Below are positions 55,646 through 64,000 of a stretch of 64,000 nt of DNA, piece after piece. Within the stretch, counting starts at the first letter, position 1. Each line of letters begins with the position of its first letter. The notes below the pieces were generated by a model. The model was given only the letters and a program-made list of their open reading frames with translations, did no database searches and was not told the DNA's origin. The position numbers were made by a program, and so were the translations under genes. This stretch comes from Sphaerotilus sulfidivorans (GTDB taxonomy: Bacteria; Pseudomonadota; Gammaproteobacteria; Burkholderiales; Burkholderiaceae_C): the NCBI RefSeq assembly GCF_013426975.1, contig NZ_JACCPY010000002.1:62001-126000 (forward strand), read 5' to 3'.

Positions 55646-57559
55646 TCAGTAGGTGATGCCGAGGCTGAAGTGCAGTCGCAGCCGGCGGGCCTGCTGGCCA
55701 TAGGCCAGGTCCAGCCGCAGCGCGCCGACGGGGCTGCGCCAGCGCAGGCCCACGCCGTAGCCGAGCAGCGGGTTGAAGCCTTTCCAGGAGGCCTCGGCAT
55801 TGCCGGCATCCACGAAGACCGCGCCCTGGAAGGCCGGATCGCCCCGGCGCAGCGGGTGACCGGCCTCGACGCTGGCCACCGCCAGCACCCGGCCGCCGAC
55901 CGCAGCGCCATCGGCGTCGACCGGGCCGAGGTCCTGGCTGCCGTAGCCGCGCACGCTGTCGTCGCCGCCGGCGCGGAACAGCAGCGTGTAGGGCACCGCC
56001 ACCGCATCGCGGGCGAAGACCTGGCCGAGCTGGACCCGGGCGCTGGCGTACCAGGGTCCGAGCCGCTCGTAGCGGGTCAGCCGGCCGGTGGCGCGTGCAA
56101 ACGCGCCGGTCTCGCGCGGGGTGGCGCGGTAGGACTGGCCCGCGCCGGTCAGCAGCGACAGGCTGGTGCCGCGGGTCGGCAGCAGCGCGTTGTCGAGATC
56201 GCGCCAGATCCACTGGTAGTTCAGGCTCAGCGCGGTGGTGTCGTCATTGACCGAGCCGTCGTCGATCACCCGGGTGCGCACCCGCTGCCATTCCAGGTAA
56301 TAGAGCCGCTCGAGCCGCTCGTCGTCCTTGCTGCGGCCGAGCCGTGCGCTCTGCGTGGTCACCGCCAGGCCGCTGGCCTCGGCATGCTGGGCCAGTGCGG
56401 CGGCGACATTGCGATAGGGGCCGGGATGCGGATGCGAGGTCAGGTCGAGCGCGGCCAGCCGGTCGGTCTGCGCCAGCTGCAGCCGGGTGCGTGCCTGCCA
56501 GCCCCAGCCGAACCAGCGCTGGTGCTGGTGCTCGAGCGTGATGCGCGGGCCGCTGGCATCGGACACGCCCAGGCCGAGCGTGGCCTGCTGCAGCGGCCGC
56601 TCGCGCAGCCGCACCGTGACCGGCATGGCCTCGGCCAGCGCCGGATCGGGCTCCATCTGCACCGCCACGGTGTCGAACAGCGAGGAGCGGCCGAGCCGCG
56701 CCTGGAATTCCTGCAGCGTCTGCTCGCGCAGCGGATCGCCGGGCGCGAAGTTCTCGAGGGCGCGCACCGCATCGACCCGCACATGGTCGAGCCCCTCGTA
56801 GCGGATCTCGCCGAAGCGGTAGAGCGGGCCGCTGTCGGCGACCAGAAACAGCCGGGCCTGGGCCTGGGCGGCATCGATCTGTGCGACGGTGCCGCTCCAG
56901 GCCGCGGTCGCGTGGCCCTGGGCGCGCAGCAGCGCCAGCGTGGCGCCCTTGGCGCTGCTCCAGCCGTCCTGGGTGAAGGGCCGACCCGGGCCGAGCGACC
57001 AGCTCTCGCGTGCCTGGCGCTGCAGTTCCTGCGCGCGCGCCTCTCCCGCGTCGGCGGCCAGCGACAGCGCGCCCTCGAACTCGATGCGCGCGCTCTCCAC
57101 CCGGGTCTGCGGACCGGGATCGACGATCAGGCGCAGCCGGACCTGCGGCAGTGCCGGGCCGCCCGGCACGACCGGGACCCGCTCGCCACGGTCGGTCGCC
57201 TCGGTGCGCACCGTCGCGCCGAAGCGGCCTTCGGTCTCGAGCAGCGCGCGCGCCTGGGCCGGCGCGGCCTGGCGCAGGCGCATCAGCTCGGTGCGCGGCA
57301 CCTGCGCGGTCTCCGGGCTGGCCAGATAGCGCGACAGGTCGAGATGGCGCTGCAGCAGCGCGCGCAGCGGCTCGGGCGCCTCGATCTCCAGCGTCCAGGT
57401 CACCTCCTCGGGCGAGGCCTCGTCGCGGACGACCGGCGCGGACGGCGCCGGAGCGGTGGCCAGGGCCTGTGCCTGGGCGGTCGTCGCGGCCAGCAGGGCC
57501 AGCGCGGTCAGCGCGGTCGGCCAGGTCAGCGGACGCACCCCTCGTCGCATCGGCCTCAT
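55646..57559 (-). CDS. tamA: Outer-membrane assembly protein TamA (Omp85 family)
   Basis: The 637-residue protein starts at MRPMRRG, where ATGA overlaps the stop of the VWA gene (57556-57559). A signal peptide (cleavage near AQA) and three POTRA-like repeats (LEIEAPEPLRALL, YRFGEIRYEGLDHVRVDAV) lead into a 16-stranded Omp85 barrel with the signature RAGGDDSVRGYGSQDLGP and a terminal Tyr (LGITY). TamA works with TamB; the tamA-tamB order confirms the pair. Length and layout are normal. Confidence 0.92.
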   Translation of the reverse strand: MRPMRRGVRPLTWPTALTALALLAATTAQAQALATAPAPSAPVVRDEASPEEVTWTLEIEAPEPLRALLQRHLDLSRYLASPETAQVPRTELMRLRQAAPAQARALLETEGRFGATVRTEATDRGERVPVVPGGPALPQVRLRLIVDPGPQTRVESARIEFEGALSLAADAGEARAQELQRQARESWSLGPGRPFTQDGWSSAKGATLALLRAQGHATAAWSGTVAQIDAAQAQARLFLVADSGPLYRFGEIRYEGLDHVRVDAVRALENFAPGDPLREQTLQEFQARLGRSSLFDTVAVQMEPDPALAEAMPVTVRLRERPLQQATLGLGVSDASGPRITLEHQHQRWFGWGWQARTRLQLAQTDRLAALDLTSHPHPGPYRNVAAALAQHAEASGLAVTTQSARLGRSKDDERLERLYYLEWQRVRTRVIDDGSVNDDTTALSLNYQWIWRDLDNALLPTRGTSLSLLTGAGQSYRATPRETGAFARATGRLTRYERLGPWYASARVQLGQVFARDAVAVPYTLLFRAGGDDSVRGYGSQDLGPVDADGAAVGGRVLAVASVEAGHPLRRGDPAFQGAVFVDAGNAEASWKGFNPLLGYGVGLRWRSPVGALRLDLAYGQQARRLRLHFSLGITY

Positions 57560-58746
57560 TTCGACAGCAGCCGCATCGCCTGCTCGAGGCCGGCCACGGT
57601 CAGCGGGAACATGCGGTGGCCCATCAGCTGCTCGATCATCGCGATGCTCTGGCGGTAGGGCCAGACGCCCTGCGGCTCCGGATTGATCCAGGCCGACTTC
57701 GGGAAGGCCCGTGTCAGGCGCTGCAGCCAGTCGGCGCCGGCCTCCGGATTGTGGAACTCGACGCTGCCGCCGACCTGGGTGATCTCGTAGGGGCTCATCG
57801 TGGCATCGCCGACCAGGATCAGCTTCCAGTCCTTGTTGTACTTGCGGATCAGGTCCCAGGTGGGCAGCTTCTCGGCGTGGCGGCGGCGGTTGTTCTTCCA
57901 CACATGGTCGTAGACGCAGTTGTGGAAGTAGTAGAACTCGAGGTGCTTGAATTCGCTTTTCGCGGCACTGAAGAGTTCCTCGACCTTCGGGATGTGGTCG
58001 TCCATCGTGCCGCCGACATCCATCAGCAGCAGCACCTTGACCTTGTTGTGGCGCTCGGGCACCAGGCGGATGTCGAGCAGGCCGGCATTCGCCGCGGTCG
58101 AGTGGATGGTGTCGTCCAGGTCGAGCTCGGTCTCGGCGCCCTCGCGCGCGAAGCGGCGCAGCCGGCGCAGCGCCACCTTGATGTTGCGCGTGCCCAGCTC
58201 GACCGTGTCGTCATAGTCCCGGTAGGCGCGCTGCTCCCAGACCTTGACCGCGCTGCGCTCGCGCCCGGGGCCGCCGATGCGGATGCCGCGCGGGTTGTGC
58301 CCGCCATGGCCGAAGGGGCTGGTGCCGCCGGTGCCGATCCACTTCGAGCCGCCCTCGTGGCGCTCCTTCTGCTCCTCGAGGCGCTTCCTGAGCGTCTCCA
58401 TCAGCTCGTCCCAGCCCAGCGCCTGCAGCCGGCTGCGCTCCTCGGCGGAAAGCTCGCGCTCGAGCATGCGGCGCAGCCAGTCCTCGGGCAGCTCGCGCGT
58501 GTTCTCGGTCAGCATCTCCACGCCCTTGAAGTAGGCGGAGAAGGCGCGGTCGAAGCGGTCGAAGTGCGCCTCGTCCTTGACCATGATCGTGCGGGCGAGA
58601 AAGTAGAAGTCGTCGAGGCCGGGCAGGCGACGGCCTTCGTCGTCGTCGAGCACGCCGAGCTTCAGCGCCTCGAGCAGCACCAGCAGCTCGCGCACCGACA
58701 CCGGCAGCCGGGCGGCGCGCAGGGTCTGGAGGAAGTCGATCAGCAT
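57556..58746 (-). CDS. VWA-domain protein, CoxE-like
   Basis: The 396-residue protein starts at MLIDFLQTLRAARLPVSVREL, the usual start of this CoxE-like family; ten further codons upstream are open but not conserved. The VWA-type metal site is DVGGTMDD (about 245), with Gly in place of the first Ser. Gly-rich loops (GSKWIGTGGTSPFGHGG) precede it. Family members usually act with a MoxR AAA ATPase, but no such gene is adjacent. Its stop overlaps the tamA start in ATGA, so it is co-translated with tamA-tamB. The function is unknown. Confidence 0.82.
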   Translation of the reverse strand: MLIDFLQTLRAARLPVSVRELLVLLEALKLGVLDDDEGRRLPGLDDFYFLARTIMVKDEAHFDRFDRAFSAYFKGVEMLTENTRELPEDWLRRMLERELSAEERSRLQALGWDELMETLRKRLEEQKERHEGGSKWIGTGGTSPFGHGGHNPRGIRIGGPGRERSAVKVWEQRAYRDYDDTVELGTRNIKVALRRLRRFAREGAETELDLDDTIHSTAANAGLLDIRLVPERHNKVKVLLLMDVGGTMDDHIPKVEELFSAAKSEFKHLEFYYFHNCVYDHVWKNNRRRHAEKLPTWDLIRKYNKDWKLILVGDATMSPYEITQVGGSVEFHNPEAGADWLQRLTRAFPKSAWINPEPQGVWPYRQSIAMIEQLMGHRMFPLTVAGLEQAMRLLSK

Positions 58747-58858
58747 GTCCGACAGTCTAGCCAGAGCGGAGCGCAAGCGGCGATCTGGCCGGACTTGTCC
58801 CGGATGTTCCTGCGCTGCCCGGCTTCAGCGCGCCGGTGTCGAGGCCGAAATTCCCCGG

Positions 58859-59434
58859 ATGAACCCTGATGCGCTGTTTCTGCCATCGTCCTGTCCGCCG
58901 TCCCGGTGGCTGCCGCCTGCCCGGTCTGCGGCCCGGCCGGCGTGCGGCTTCGGCCTGATCGAGCTGCTGGTGACGATGGCGCTGGTGGCGCTGGTGGCTG
59001 CCTTCGTGCTGCCTTCGCTGGCGACGTTCGCGGCGCGCCAGCGCCTGGCGGCGGTGTCGGCGGAGTTCTCGGCCGCGCTGGCGCTGGCGCGCTCGGAGGC
59101 GGTGCGCACCGGCCTGCCGGTGCTGCTGCTGCCGCTGGCGGCCGCACCGGCGGCCGGCAACGAGTACGGCGGCGGCTGGCAGGTGGTGATCGATGCCGAC
59201 GGCTCCGGCACCGCCGGGCCGGCCGAGACGGTGGTGCGGCGCTTTGCCGCGCCGCCGGCGCCGCTGCGCTTCGGCGGCGATGCGCCGGTGAGCTTCGCGC
59301 CCAGCGGCTTTCTCGGCCGCAGCGTCACGCTGACGATGCGCCTGTGCCCCGGCAACGGCGCGACGCAGGGCAGCGCCTTTGCGATCCAGCCGACCGGCCT
59401 GGCCGATGTGAGCCGCATCGGAGACTGCCGGTGA
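58859..59434 (+). CDS. Minor pilin FimT/GspH-type, second operon
   Basis: Starting at MNPDALF gives 191 residues with the prepilin site PACG30-FGLIELLVTMALVALVAAFVLP; Glu is at +5. The FimT/GspH C-terminal region follows (LALARSEAVRTGLPVLLLP...ADGSGTAGPAE). The leader is long (30 residues) but ends in a clear Gly-Phe site. It is the first gene of the second pilin operon, divergent from the VWA-tamAB operon across 112 bp. Confidence 0.84.
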   Translation: MNPDALFLPSSCPPSRWLPPARSAARPACGFGLIELLVTMALVALVAAFVLPSLATFAARQRLAAVSAEFSAALALARSEAVRTGLPVLLLPLAAAPAAGNEYGGGWQVVIDADGSGTAGPAETVVRRFAAPPAPLRFGGDAPVSFAPSGFLGRSVTLTMRLCPGNGATQGSAFAIQPTGLADVSRIGDCR

Positions 59435-59922
59435 GACGGCCGCGCCCGCAGTCCGGCTTCGCGATGACCGAGGCGCTGGTCACGCTGGTGGTGCTGTCGC
59501 TGGCGGCGCTGGGCCATGCGGCGCTGCAGCTGCGCAGCCTGGGCGCGCAGTCCGGCGCCGCCTGGATGAGCCAGGCCACCGTGCTGGCCTCGGATGCGGC
59601 CGACCGGATGCGCGCCAATCCGGCCGGCGTCGCGGCCGGCCGCTATGACGCACTGCTGGTGCCGGTGGCGCTCAGCCCGGCCTGCAGCCTGGCCGTGCCA
59701 TGCAGCGACGCGCAGATCGCGCAGCGCGACTTCTTCCGCTGGCGTGCCGACCTGGCGGCGCTGATGCCCCAGGGCCAGGGCGTGATCTGCCGCGATGCCA
59801 CGCCTGAGGACGGCAGCGCCGCCGCCCCGGCCTGCGACGGCAGCGGCACGCGGCTGGCGGTCAAGATCTTCTGGCGCGAACGCGAGCGGACCTCGCGGCT
59901 GGTGATGGTGGTGCAGCCATGA
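59431..59922 (+). CDS. Minor pilin PilV-type, second operon
   Basis: A GTG start at 59431 overlaps the fimT stop in GTGA and gives 163 residues. The prepilin site QSG9-FAMTEALVTLVVLSLAALG has Glu at +5 and the PilV-type helix. Starting at the later ATG would remove the cleavage site, so GTG is preferred. Four cysteines in the C-terminal half (PACSL, VPCSD, VICRD, PACDG) may form disulfides. Confidence 0.82.
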   Translation: MRRPRPQSGFAMTEALVTLVVLSLAALGHAALQLRSLGAQSGAAWMSQATVLASDAADRMRANPAGVAAGRYDALLVPVALSPACSLAVPCSDAQIAQRDFFRWRADLAALMPQGQGVICRDATPEDGSAAAPACDGSGTRLAVKIFWRERERTSRLVMVVQP

Positions 59923-60977
59923 GCCTGCGGCGGCCTCTGCGACACCGCATGCGCGGCATGACCCTGGTCGAGCTGATGATCGGCCTGACGATCGGGCTGT
60001 TCCTGGTCGGCATCGCCGGATCGCTGTTCCTGGGCAGCCGCCTGACCTTCAACGCGCAGTCGCAGGTGGCGCGGCTGCAGGAGGGCGGGCGCTTCGTGGC
60101 CGAGCGGCTCGGCACCGACCTGCGCATGGCCGGATTCCGCGGCTGCCGCGGCCAGGGTGCGGGCACCACGCTGACCAATCTGCTCAGGAACCCGGGCAAC
60201 TTCCAGATCGACTTCGCGCGGGGCCTGCAGGTCTCGCGGCATGACGGCGGGGCCTGGCAGCCGGCGCTCGACGCCTCGGTCTCCGGGCTGTCGCCGGCAC
60301 CGGACCGGGCGGGCGATGTGGTCACGGTGCGTCGCACCGTCGGCCCGGGCTGGGCGCTGACGGCGGCGATGGTCTCGGGCGCCTCGGTGGTCAACGTGAC
60401 GCCGACCTCGGTCATCCAGCGCGGTGATCTGCTGCTGCTGTCGGACTGCAGCAGCGCGGTGGTCTTCCAGGCCAGCAATGCCACGCCCGGCGGCGACGGT
60501 GCGATCGAGCACAGCGCGGCCGGCAGCCTGCAGCCGGGCAATGCCCAGGCCGATCTGGGCCGCGTCTTCCTGCAGGACGCGGTGGTGCACCGCCTGGCCA
60601 CCACCACCTACTACCTGGCACCGAGCCGGCGCACCGGTCGCGCCGGCATGATGGCGCTGTGGTCGAACACCGCGCCGGCCTATGACGGCTCGGCGCAGCC
60701 GCAGGAGCTGCTGACCGGCGTCGAGCGCCTGTCGCTGCGGCTGGGGCTGGACACCAACGCCGACGGCACCGCCGAGGCCTTCGTGGCGCCGGCGCAGGTG
60801 GCCGACTGGCTGCAGGTGGTCTCGGCCGAGGTGGCGCTGCTGCTGGTGGGGGCCGACGATCAGGTCACCACTGCGGTGCAGCCGGTGATGTTCGACGGCG
60901 TGCAGATCGTGCCGACCGACCGGCGCCTGCGCAGCGTCGTGTCCTTTTCCGCCTCGCTGCGCAACAGCAGCCGATGA
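59919..60977 (+). CDS. Minor pilin PilW-type, second operon
   Basis: The 352-residue protein has the prepilin site MRG13-MTLVELMIGLTIGLFLVGIAG with Glu18 at +5 and the PilW block QEGGRFVAERLGTDLRMAGFRGC. It overlaps pilV and pilX by 4 bp at each end (ATGA). The conserved RMAGFRGC is typical of PilW. It forms part of the tip complex of the second module. Confidence 0.87.
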   Translation: MSLRRPLRHRMRGMTLVELMIGLTIGLFLVGIAGSLFLGSRLTFNAQSQVARLQEGGRFVAERLGTDLRMAGFRGCRGQGAGTTLTNLLRNPGNFQIDFARGLQVSRHDGGAWQPALDASVSGLSPAPDRAGDVVTVRRTVGPGWALTAAMVSGASVVNVTPTSVIQRGDLLLLSDCSSAVVFQASNATPGGDGAIEHSAAGSLQPGNAQADLGRVFLQDAVVHRLATTTYYLAPSRRTGRAGMMALWSNTAPAYDGSAQPQELLTGVERLSLRLGLDTNADGTAEAFVAPAQVADWLQVVSAEVALLLVGADDQVTTAVQPVMFDGVQIVPTDRRLRSVVSFSASLRNSSR

Positions 60978-61588
60978 GGACGACGATGCCGCGCGCCCAC
61001 GCCTGCACCCGCCTTCGCCCGCACCTGCCTCTGCGTCCGCCTTTGCGTGCCCGGGGATTTTCTCTGGTCACCGTGTTGCTGCTGATCGCGGTGCTGGCCT
61101 CGCTCGGGGTCGGCGCGATGAACGCCGGCCTGCTGCAGGAACGCATGGCCGGCCATGCCCGCGATCGCCAGCAGGCGATGCAGGCGGCCGAGGCCGCGCT
61201 GCGCGACGCCGAGGCCGACATCCAGGCCAACCTGAGCTACGACAGCGCCTTCACCGTCGGCTGCACCGCGGGCCTGTGCCTGCCGCCTTCGATGAGCTCG
61301 ACTGCGCCGACCTCGCGGCCGCTGTGGCAGACGATCGACTGGTCGGCCTCGGCCGGCCAGAGCCGCGCCTACGGCAGCGCCACCGGCGCCTCCGCGCTGC
61401 CGGGCCTGGCCGCACCGCCGCGCTACATCGTCGAGCGCCTGCCGCCGCTGACCCCGACCTCCGGCACCTCCGCCAGCCTGTCGGCCTCGCTGGCGGATCT
61501 GCCGCAGGTCTTTCGCATCACCGCGCGCGGCGTCGGACTGCGCAGCTCGACGGTGGTGGTGCTGCAGTCGACCTACATCAAGCGATGA
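60974..61588 (+). CDS. Minor pilin PilX-type, second operon
   Basis: The 204-residue protein has a long basic leader ending in RARG28-FSLVTVLLLIAVLASLGVGAMN; position +5 is Thr, and the missing Glu is as usual for PilX. The block HARDRQQAMQAAEAALRDAEADI is the PilX N-terminal helix. It starts in an ATGA overlap with pilW; pilY1 follows after 12 bp. Confidence 0.85.
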   Translation: MRTTMPRAHACTRLRPHLPLRPPLRARGFSLVTVLLLIAVLASLGVGAMNAGLLQERMAGHARDRQQAMQAAEAALRDAEADIQANLSYDSAFTVGCTAGLCLPPSMSSTAPTSRPLWQTIDWSASAGQSRAYGSATGASALPGLAAPPRYIVERLPPLTPTSGTSASLSASLADLPQVFRITARGVGLRSSTVVVLQSTYIKR

Positions 61589-61600
61589 ATCGATGACGCG

Positions 61601-64000
61601 ATGAAGACGAATCCCCGCATTTGCCTGTTCCCGCTGCCCGCGCTGCTGGCGCTGGCCGCCGGCCCGGTCCTGGCGCAGACGGTCAGCCTGGCGCAGTCGC
61701 CGCTGTATCTGGAGGCGGGCGTCAAGCCGAACGTGCTGGTGGTCTACGACAACTCGCCGTCGATGGAGTTCATGCTGCCGGGCGGGCAGGGCACCGTCCT
61801 GCTGGCGCATCCGAACACGCGGGGCAACATCGCGCGGGCGGCGCTGCGCGACATCATCAGCACCTACCGCAGCCAGTTCCGCTGGGGCCTCGCCACCTTC
61901 GAGAACCAGGGCCTCTATGGCCCGACCTACGACAGACGGTCTTCGCTGCCGGTGATGTACTACAGCCGCAGCACGGCCGGCATGGGCCTGCTGCGTCGGG
62001 CGGTCCAGGACGACTCGACCGCGCACCAGTCGGCGCTGCTCAGCCTGCTGGCCACGGAAACCGAGAACATCAACACTCCGGAGATCAAGAACGGATCGAT
62101 CGGGACACCGCTGCCCGGCGCGATGCGGACCGCCTACCAGTACTACGCCAACACGCTGTCGGGCACGTCCTCCCCCATCACCAACCGCACCTGCCAGCGC
62201 AACTATGTGCTGCTGGCGACCGATGGCGATCCGACCATCCGCATCGGCGGGACGGCCTACTCCAATGCGGAACTCATGAACCGCCAGGTCAACGGCAACT
62301 GGGTCTTCGGTCAGGCGGCCCAGGATGTGTTCACCGAGATCGGCCGTCTGCGCACGCTGACGGTGAGCGGCAATGCCGCGATCAACGGACAGTACGACGT
62401 GCAGACCTATGTCGTCGGCCTGGGCGAGGTGGCGACCAATCAGGCCTCGATCGCCGCGATGAACCGCATGGCCACCGTCGGCGGCACGGGCAGTGCCTAC
62501 ATGGCCACCGACCGCGCCACCCTCAGCGCTGCCTTCGCGCAGATCACCGCCGACATCCAGGCCCGCACCGCCGCCTCGGCCGGGGTGGCGATCAGCACCG
62601 GGGCCTGGAAGAGCGGCACCCAGGTCTTCCAGGCGCGCTTCAACACCGGTGACTGGTCGGGCGAGCTCCGGGCGCTGGAGATGCTCTCCAGTGGCGAACT
62701 GGCCACCACGCCGACCTGGGAGGCTGGCCAGCGTCTGGGCCTGAAGGACTGGAGCACCGGCCGGCAGATCCTCACCTACCGCGCCGCCTCGGCGCTGGGC
62801 AGCCGGGGCGTGCCGTTTCGCTGGCCGGCCAATGCCGCCGCGCCTGGCGCCAGCGAGATCCCGCTGACGCTGGTGGCCGCGCTCAATCGCAACGGCGCCG
62901 GCGTGGTCGACACCCACGGCGCGCTGCGGCTGAACTACCTGCGCGGCGACGCCAGCCGCGAACTGCGCCGCTGCCCGGCCTGCACCGCGCCGTCGGCCTT
63001 CCGCAACCGGCCGACGACGGTGCTGGGCGACATCGTCAACTCGACGCCGCTGCTGGTCACCAGCGGCGGGCGCTTCGTGCGCGACAGCGCCGAGGCCGCC
63101 GCCTACGACACCTTCCGCCGCGCGCGGGCGGCGATGGCGCCGGTGGTCTATGTCGGCGCCAACGACGGCCAGCTGCATGCCTTCGATGCCCGCACCGGCG
63201 ACGAGCTCTTCGCCTATGTGCCCGGCCTGGTCGCCGACCGGCTGGCGGCGCTGCCCGAGGCCGGCTACACCCATCAGTACAGCGTCGACGGTCCGCTGGC
63301 CGCCGGCGACGTGCATTACGCCGGCGGCTGGAAGACGCTGCTGGTGGGCACCGCCGGTGCCGGCGCCAAGGGCCTGTATGCGCTGGACATCAGCGATCCG
63401 GCGAACTTCACCGAGGCGACCGCCTCGAGGGTCGCGCGCTGGGAGATCGACGGCAGCGACGCCTCGGTCGGCCACATCCTGCAGCAGCCGCTGATCGCCA
63501 AGGCGCGCAACGGCCGCTGGATGGTCTTTTCCGGCAACGGCCTCAACAGCAGCGCCGGCGTGGCGCAGCTGCTGGCCATCGATGCCGAGACCGGCGCGGT
63601 CAGCCGGATCAGCACCCTGACCGGCACCGCAGCCAGCCCGAACGGCCTGCTCGGCCTGACCGCCATCAGCACCGCAGGCGACGGCGTGGTCGACATCATC
63701 TATGCCGGCGACCAGCAGGGGCGCCTGTGGAAGTTCGACCTGTCCGCCAGCGATCCGCTGGGCTGGAAAGTGGCCTACGGTTCGGCAGCAGTACCGCAGC
63801 CGCTGTTCTCCGCCGCCTCCGGCCAGGCCATTACCGCCCGGCCGGACGTGACCCCGCATCCGGCCGGCGGCTACCTGGTCAGCTTCGGCACCGGCAGCTA
63901 CCTCAGCCGCGATGACCTGGGCACCACCACCACGCAGAGCCTCTACGGCATCCGCGACAGCGGCACGACGGTGTCTGCCAACGAGCTGGTCGGCCAGTCG
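61601..64000 (+). CDS. PilY1-type pilus tip protein with VWA domain, cut by the right edge
   Basis: The frame starts at MKTNPRIC and is open to the end (800 codons, no stop in the window), so the C-terminus is missing. A signal peptide (cleavage near VLA25) precedes a VWA domain with the metal-site motif VVYDNSPSM (Asp50, Ser52, Ser54) and LLATDGDPT (about 204-212). The beta-propeller region has VYVGANDGQLHAFDA (about 515) and a weak calcium loop AGDGVVD just before IIYAGDQQGRLWKFDL. This differs from the first PilY1 in the window, which lacks the VWA metal site. Identification is firm although the gene is partial. Confidence 0.9.
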   Translation, partial: MKTNPRICLFPLPALLALAAGPVLAQTVSLAQSPLYLEAGVKPNVLVVYDNSPSMEFMLPGGQGTVLLAHPNTRGNIARAALRDIISTYRSQFRWGLATFENQGLYGPTYDRRSSLPVMYYSRSTAGMGLLRRAVQDDSTAHQSALLSLLATETENINTPEIKNGSIGTPLPGAMRTAYQYYANTLSGTSSPITNRTCQRNYVLLATDGDPTIRIGGTAYSNAELMNRQVNGNWVFGQAAQDVFTEIGRLRTLTVSGNAAINGQYDVQTYVVGLGEVATNQASIAAMNRMATVGGTGSAYMATDRATLSAAFAQITADIQARTAASAGVAISTGAWKSGTQVFQARFNTGDWSGELRALEMLSSGELATTPTWEAGQRLGLKDWSTGRQILTYRAASALGSRGVPFRWPANAAAPGASEIPLTLVAALNRNGAGVVDTHGALRLNYLRGDASRELRRCPACTAPSAFRNRPTTVLGDIVNSTPLLVTSGGRFVRDSAEAAAYDTFRRARAAMAPVVYVGANDGQLHAFDARTGDELFAYVPGLVADRLAALPEAGYTHQYSVDGPLAAGDVHYAGGWKTLLVGTAGAGAKGLYALDISDPANFTEATASRVARWEIDGSDASVGHILQQPLIAKARNGRWMVFSGNGLNSSAGVAQLLAIDAETGAVSRISTLTGTAASPNGLLGLTAISTAGDGVVDIIYAGDQQGRLWKFDLSASDPLGWKVAYGSAAVPQPLFSAASGQAITARPDVTPHPAGGYLVSFGTGSYLSRDDLGTTTTQSLYGIRDSGTTVSANELVGQS

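Noticed and set aside
61621-62652. A 343-codon frame in the 5' part of the second pilY1 gene
   Set aside because: It is in another frame from the PilY1 protein and is Arg/Gly/His-rich without domains. The frame from 61601 gives signal, VWA and propeller motifs.

Overview
The window looks like chromosomal DNA of a high-GC betaproteobacterium. Burkholderiales is the best fit, perhaps near Leptothrix, Sphaerotilus or Rubrivivax. That placement is inferred from strong GC-ending codons, from the order gntR-sdhCDAB-sdhE-gltA divergent from mdh with acnB nearby, and from a type IV pilus, TamAB and PhoX gene set typical of that order. No insertion sequence, integrase, phage gene or CRISPR array was seen, so the region reads as resident chromosome.

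Region 1 (about 0.4-14.8 kb) is a TCA-cycle block. On the minus strand are a HutC-type GntR regulator, sdhC, sdhD, sdhA, sdhB, sdhE and gltA. Divergent from them are mdh, a CoA-ester lyase of the HpcH/HpaI family, a small exported protein and acnB. A near-identical palindrome with core GTCTTATATAAGAC lies between gntR and mdh and again inside the acnB promoter, which ties the block into one probable regulon. The 5-oxoprolinase genes pxpB-pxpC-pxpA follow acnB.

Region 2 (14.8-21.1 kb) is mixed: a lipoprotein metallo-beta-lactamase-fold hydrolase, two small proteins of unknown function, the U32 peptidase-family tRNA modification protein YegQ/TrhP, a membrane acyltransferase whose upstream DNA holds four direct repeats at exact 11-bp spacing, a second metallo-beta-lactamase-fold hydrolase and a small periplasmic protein.

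Region 3 (21-64 kb) is dominated by envelope and surface genes. A minus-strand operon pilE-fimT-pilV-pilW-pilX-pilY1 ends in a TonB-like gene. It is followed by an aspartic protease, a Tat-exported PhoX phosphatase with a Pho box, a small lipoprotein, a UvrD/Rep helicase and a small membrane-anchored c-type cytochrome. A coupled three-gene operon (36.3-45.5 kb) then encodes a 1563-residue repeat-rich secreted protein, a 1136-residue outer-membrane barrel candidate and an OmpA-type peptidoglycan-binding protein. This is the best candidate for an undescribed system in the window. Next come a patatin phospholipase, a diguanylate cyclase, a calcium-loop lipoprotein paired with a small barrel protein, tRNA-Arg(CCT), and the VWA protein-tamA-tamB operon. 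A second, divergent minor-pilin operon (fimT-pilV-pilW-pilX-pilY1) runs off the right edge.

The two PilY1 proteins differ: only the second shows a VWA metal-site motif at its N-terminus. Flagellar-sigma-like promoter sequences precede both the first pilin operon and the repeat-protein operon, which hints at shared control of pilus and surface protein synthesis. All functional statements come from reading the sequence and from family knowledge; no database search was run.
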